In this document: piece by piece, positions 30,989-35,252 of the stretch
Numbering within the stretch: position 1 is the first letter of the stretch
How the letters are laid out: the number at the start of each line of letters is the position of its first letter
Source: Welwitschia mirabilis
Lineage: Eukaryota; Gnetophyta; Gnetopsida; Welwitschiales
NCBI GenBank assembly: GCA_051453625.1
Contig: JBOZIK010000001.1
Coordinates: 13,754,509 to 13,789,760 of the forward strand
Length of the DNA: 35,252 nt
Reading direction: 5' to 3'
Notes under the pieces: model-generated
Told to the model about the DNA's origin: nothing
Database searches by the model: none
What the model saw: only the letters and a program-made list of their open reading frames with translations
Position numbers and translations under genes: made by a program

Positions 30989-33334
30989 AATGGCCTTTTT
31001 GTAATAAATAAAAATAAGAGATCTTTATCATTTCATGGCTTGGGTGATATTAGGTGGATCCTTACTTTTCAAGAATAAGTTATCTTTATCTTTGAATTCT
31101 TTTATTAAGGATTACATTCATTTGATGTTTCTAGTTTAGAATCAAGTAAACAAAAAGTGGTTTTTCTATTTCTATAATGTGACTTTCTTCCAAGAATTTA
31201 GTGGGATATTTCTTAATTAAGCTAATGAACCAATGACCCTTCTTATGTGTATGTATATTTTAAAAAATATTTATATGTGAAGTAGAATCAAAAGAAAAAT
31301 AATATCTCTTCTCAAAAAACATACTTTTATTTTTGATTATTTCTATTGGATTTATTTAATTACATTGGTGCTATGAACACTAAATAGAAATGTAGCTTTA
31401 ATAATTTATTTGTGATATGTTCAACTACATTAGGGTTAGTAACACTCACTGGTAATGAAACACTAACTTCTTTATGTACAACATGTTTTACTCTATTGGA
31501 AGAAGATTTCATAATACTAAATGATCAATATAATCAAATTCTTTAAGGATGTCACTTATGATTGTAAAAGGGTAATATTAGAAAGATACTAAGGTGGAAG
31601 TGGTTATTTTAATTAAGATATTTTTACTACTCTTAAATTGCATAAATTTACTTTATTAATGCCTTACCTTATTTTGACTTAATTGAACAAATTTTTTATA
31701 GGCCATTACTTTAGTTTTATAGTCTCATATATTCATAGTGTGCATGGTAGAGTAATAGTTATATTTTAATTTATTTCACCATATCATATCACATGTATTT
31801 ACCCCTTAATCTATCAAATAAAACATACTTAAAGGAACACTTTTATTTGTTGCAATAAAATTTTCCTTACATGAGTCATTCTTAGATCAAGTCAGTTTAA
31901 AATGTTATTGAGACCAAAATGATCCATAATCTCTATATTTGTTAAATTTTTATTTATTATGAGCCTCCCTATTTTCTCATTACTTCACCCATAACATTTC
32001 TATAACCACTAAATCCTCACCTATTTAATATTCCAAACTCAAGAATATCTACCATAGAAAATGATTTCTTTCTATTCATCTTATGCTTTTTCAAGCAATC
32101 TCTTATTCTAATTCATAATCATCTCAAGTCATTGATAGGTTACTAGTGTTCATAGAAATAGATTGTAACTTTCTTTTCATTCATTTTACATATTATTTTA
32201 ATACTCCTTTAATCATCTTCATTTTTGAATTTTATTTTCTTATTCATTTTTTATCTCTTCTCCCCTTTAAATTCTTATCTTTCTTTTATCTTTACCCCTT
32301 CATCTATAACAATCATTTGTAAAACTTTATTAGTTAATGATTTCTTATAGAATTGTTTTTACTCCATGCATTAGTTTAAAAATTTTATACCTTACTCACA
32401 TATTATAGTTTTACATTATTTTTCTTTTCTCTTTTCTAGCCCTAATAGAATAACATATTGTAAATAATGTTTCCTAAGACTGCTTTACCATCTTTTCAAA
32501 AATTATATTAATAATTTTACTATTCTAAACTTGAAGGACAAAGTTCAATTTTGATTAGGGGATATGACATATATTTTTAAAAGAATTTTTGTAATCTTGA
32601 TGTTTTTTTAAAAAAAATTAATCAAAACAATTCCAAAGGTTATATCATTCTCATACTTGAATAATTTTCTTGAGAAAAGTTTTCAAATTAAATCATTTTT
32701 TTCCTATTTTTGCTAAGAGTCTAGAAAAAGTTTAGATAGTAGGTGTGGTAACATGTAAACATTGACATTTAGACCAAGTATATCAAATTAATTTAGCTTA
32801 GATGAAGACATTAAAATAGCTATTTTATCATAAAATTATGTCTTCTACCATTTTAAAATTTATTTATGAACTTATGCACCTTTTTCATGATAATTTTAGG
32901 TAAAATGCTACTTTATGAATAACAAAGTAAAATCTAAAAACAATCCAACTAAAAATTCTAGTACCATTATCTAAGTCACTAAAAATACTAGTTCTTTAGA
33001 ATAGAACACTTCAAGAGTTACATTCTAAAACTATCATTGATAAGTGATCAACTTCTAGTTATGGGATTAATCAGTTATTACATAAAAAACAACCATGATT
33101 TTCAATGACATGTCATAGTAACATAGAATACATGTGGTAGTAAGATGTGATATTGACATGATGGTGAAAATGGAGACACATGACAATAGCATTAATTAAT
33201 ACAACATTGGAAGATGCTAGAAGCTTATCTTTCTCATGTTCATTAAATGAAGAAAGGATGTGAGTAATGGATTAATCTTACTTTAGTTTTTATAATATGA
33301 AAGAGGTTAATTAATTAAATTATTATTGACTATT
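30989..33334. other. unassigned AT-rich sequence, possible gypsy 3' end
   Basis: 2.3 kb without a recognisable gene. Near 32527-32563, 'aacttgaaggacaaagttc' followed by 'gattagggga' resembles the end of a gypsy chromovirus coding region plus polypurine tract on the plus strand; if so an LTR would start near 32565. On the minus strand, 31500-31360 is open for about 45 codons (with VKHVVHKEVSVSLP) and 31320-31130 is also fairly open, but I recognise neither. 31980-32420 is T-rich on the plus strand. This may be the target DNA into which G2 and C2 inserted. Confidence 0.3.
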
Positions 33335-34467
33335 GTTAAGTTTGTTAACTTATAATTTTACTAAGTTGATGTCAAACCAAAATTCTTTGGTATAGGAAAA
33401 TATGTTGTTTTTCTTATAGAAAATATTAATCGTTGTAGGTTAAAAGTAACGAAAATTTCTCACTAGCTATGCTTGAATCTGATAAGTTATAAACCCTTAA
33501 AGTGATTAATCAGATTTTTAAGGGGTTAACTAAACCTTATTAAAAAAATGTTATAACCAATTTGTTAAGGGGTTGACCAAATTTCTAAGGGGTCAACCAA
33601 ACCTAGGCTAAAAATGTTTCAACTATTTTTCATATGAAATCGACTGGATTGAATGTGATCAACCAAACCTAGACATATGTAGTTAATTGGAGCCTTGATG
33701 GGATTAATTGAACATAAAAACATGAAAAACTCAAATCAACTAGAAGAAGATAAGATTGACTAAGTTCAATGATGATACTCAATGGGGTCAATAGGATATT
33801 TTGAGGGATCAACTAGTTGTAATGGAAATAAAATTTCAGAGTCTATTTTCTAGCCATTACCTTTCTATTTTTTTCTATTGGAATATTAGTTCTATTTGTA
33901 AAGCCCTAAAATTTATCGCCTATATAAAGCTCGACCATAAAAATTATAACTATCCTTTAACATGACTAAAAATATCAAAAAAGCATCTTTTGATTATCAT
34001 TACTTTAGTCAATCCATTTGCGCTATATATACTTGAATTTATAACATCATTTTTAGAAAGTGTAGCCCTATCTTTACTATACTTCAGATTTAGTAAAGCC
34101 TATGCATTGTGATACATTATTGACATCAAAAATCATTTTCTCTAAAGGTTGAAACTAAGCCTTTAAAAGTCTAATTGTAAAAGATTATGTTGAATCTAAG
34201 AAACTTGGAAAGTATGCAACAAGAATTCAGATTTTCATTGATAGAAGCTTAGTATAAGAGTGAAGTAGGGGTTTTTCCAAATCACTATGAATCATGTGTT
34301 TGATAAATTTCCATTAGTATTTTCTAGCTTTAGTTATTTTTCTTTCAGATCTTTTTATTACTTCATATGCATAAATATTTTTTAGTATTCAATACTTTGT
34401 GAAGATAGCTTTTTAATTTATTTTTTAAAAAATCCTATTCACCCCCTCTAAGATTCTAGATCTAACA
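33335..34467 (+). repeat. C2 5' LTR (Ty1/copia)
   Basis: The 3' end is firm: 'cctattcaccccctctaaga' then 'tctaaca' ending at 34467, with the PBS directly after. The 5' end is taken at tgttaag (33335) by analogy with C1 and is less sure. It shares with C1 the scattered 'ggtcaaccaaacctagg' type motifs (about 33510-33810), the 'aaaggttgaaactaagcc' unit (single copy here), 'gaattcagat', 'gtgaagtagggg' and 'ccaaatcactat' blocks, and the terminal pyrimidine run. It is diverged enough to be a different subfamily from C1. Confidence 0.68.
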
Positions 34468-34481
34468 TTTGATATCAGAGC
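34468..34481 (+). other. C2 primer binding site (initiator tRNA-Met type)
   Basis: The sequence tttgatatcagagc immediately follows the LTR. It matches the complement of the plant initiator tRNA-Met 3' end (TGGTATCAGAGC) with one G-to-A change. Confidence 0.85.
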
Positions 34482-34533
34482 AAGGTTGAGTCATTAGCAG
34501 ATCCTAACAAATCTTAACTCTTAGACCTTAACT

Positions 34534-35252
34534 ATGAGTAATCCTTTTGATGACATTTCTATGGAAAGACTACCCATGTTTGATGGAATCAACTATGCTT
34601 ATTAAAAGGTCTAGATGAGAATCTTTCTTAGATCCTTAGATGTGGATATAAAAGAGATTATCTATAATAGATATGTCATGCCCATATTATCCAAAATTGA
34701 CAGTAATGAAACCACCATAGTGGTTAAAAAATCATGATACTAATGGACTTCTACCAACAAAGACTAAGGCTATCTTAGATTTCCATATTCTTAATGCTAT
34801 TTCTTATGCAGTTTGTATAGATGAATTTAAGAGGATTGTAAACTACGAACATGCTAAGGAAGCATAAAATATACTTGAAATCATACAAGAAGAAACATCT
34901 ATTATAAGATAGGCAAAGATATAGATTATTATTTCTAATTTTAAAGATATATGCATGCAAAAATAAGAGACTCTGCAATAGTTCTTTGCTAGACTGACAA
35001 ATAGAGCAAACTCTATGATAATTCTAGACAAGAAAATGGATAAAAGAAATGTTGTATAAAATGTTCTAAAATATCTTCCAAAATGATTTAAGATAAAGGT
35101 CATAGCCATTAAAGAAATCAAGCACATCAATCAAATGACATTAGATGAACTATAAAGTAATCTTCAAACTTATGAATTAAATTTTTTAAAGATAAAAGGA
35201 AAAGTATTGCATTGAAAAATGTGTAGGAAGAGTGTAGATTTAAAAAATAAGA
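34534..35252 (+). pseudogene. C2 gag (UBN2-type copia gag), 5' part
   Basis: This is the capsid-forming N-terminal part of the copia polyprotein, running off the window. It starts at ATG 34534, 53 bases after the PBS, with MSNPFDDISMERLPMFDG, then INYAY* (the stop is a former Trp codon) and MRIFLRSLDVDI. Near 34750 the frame shifts by one; it continues AILDFHILNAISYAV, EFKRIVNYEHAKEA*NILE, ETSIIR*AKI, FFARLTNRANSMIILDKK, then IAIKEIKHINQMTLDEL, and SNLQTYELNFLKIKGK. This is the plant copia gag seen beside tRNA-Met primer sites. At least nine stops plus the frameshift make it non-functional. Antisense frames at 34775-35130 are shadows. Confidence 0.87.

Noticed and set aside
34775-35130. Two overlapping minus-strand frames of 67 and 95 codons
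   Set aside because: They are antisense shadows of the C2 gag, whose plus-strand frame has clear family motifs despite stops.

Overview
This window is a stretch of very AT-rich plant nuclear DNA made almost entirely of old, decayed LTR retrotransposons. I found no host gene, rRNA, tRNA or CRISPR array. The plant origin rests on retroelement lineage. Two copies of a Ty3/gypsy family (called G here) have the domain order, RNase H-integrase junction and tRNA-Asp-type primer binding site of the plant-restricted Athila/Tat group, and two Ty1/copia pieces (C1, C2) have the plant tRNA-Met-type primer site and gag. Base composition is extreme by eye (roughly one quarter G+C). A highly AT-rich, repeat-bloated plant such as an endoparasite is possible, but the species call is a guess.

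Layout, left to right. 1-2238: 3' end of copia element C1 (+), with its 3' LTR. It sits inside the RNase H domain of gypsy element G1 (-), whose remaining 5' part runs 2239-8391: RNase H, RT, protease, gag, leader, PBS, 5' LTR. 8392-13759: two 5' LTRs of a third family (T; tRNA-Met-type PBS) face each other, T1 (+) and T2 (-), as a large inverted repeat. 13760-13892: an LTR fragment of the G family that cuts off T2. 14584-30988: G2 (-), a second G copy in the same orientation as G1 with both LTRs. Reading right to left it has 5' LTR, PBS, gag, protease, RT, RNase H, integrase, a long spacer, an extra coiled-coil ORF and the 3' LTR. 30989-33334: unassigned AT-rich DNA with one weak hint of a gypsy 3' end. 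33335-35252: 5' LTR, PBS and gag start of a second copia copy, C2 (+), which leaves the window.

All coding regions are dead. Stops are mostly those made by C-to-T or G-to-A changes (TGG, CAA and CAG turned into stops), and the PBS copies differ from the expected site only by such transitions, as expected for long-methylated DNA. Frames can still be followed for hundreds of codons, so domain calls are firm even though products are not made.

The assembly needs caution. There are 24 runs of N (about 3.1 kb), twenty of exactly 100. Most are flanked on both sides by the same sequence at a few percent divergence, so many apparent tandem duplications here (for example protease, integrase C-terminus and the 3' ORF of G2) are probably unmerged contig ends. 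Element lengths below are therefore inflated.
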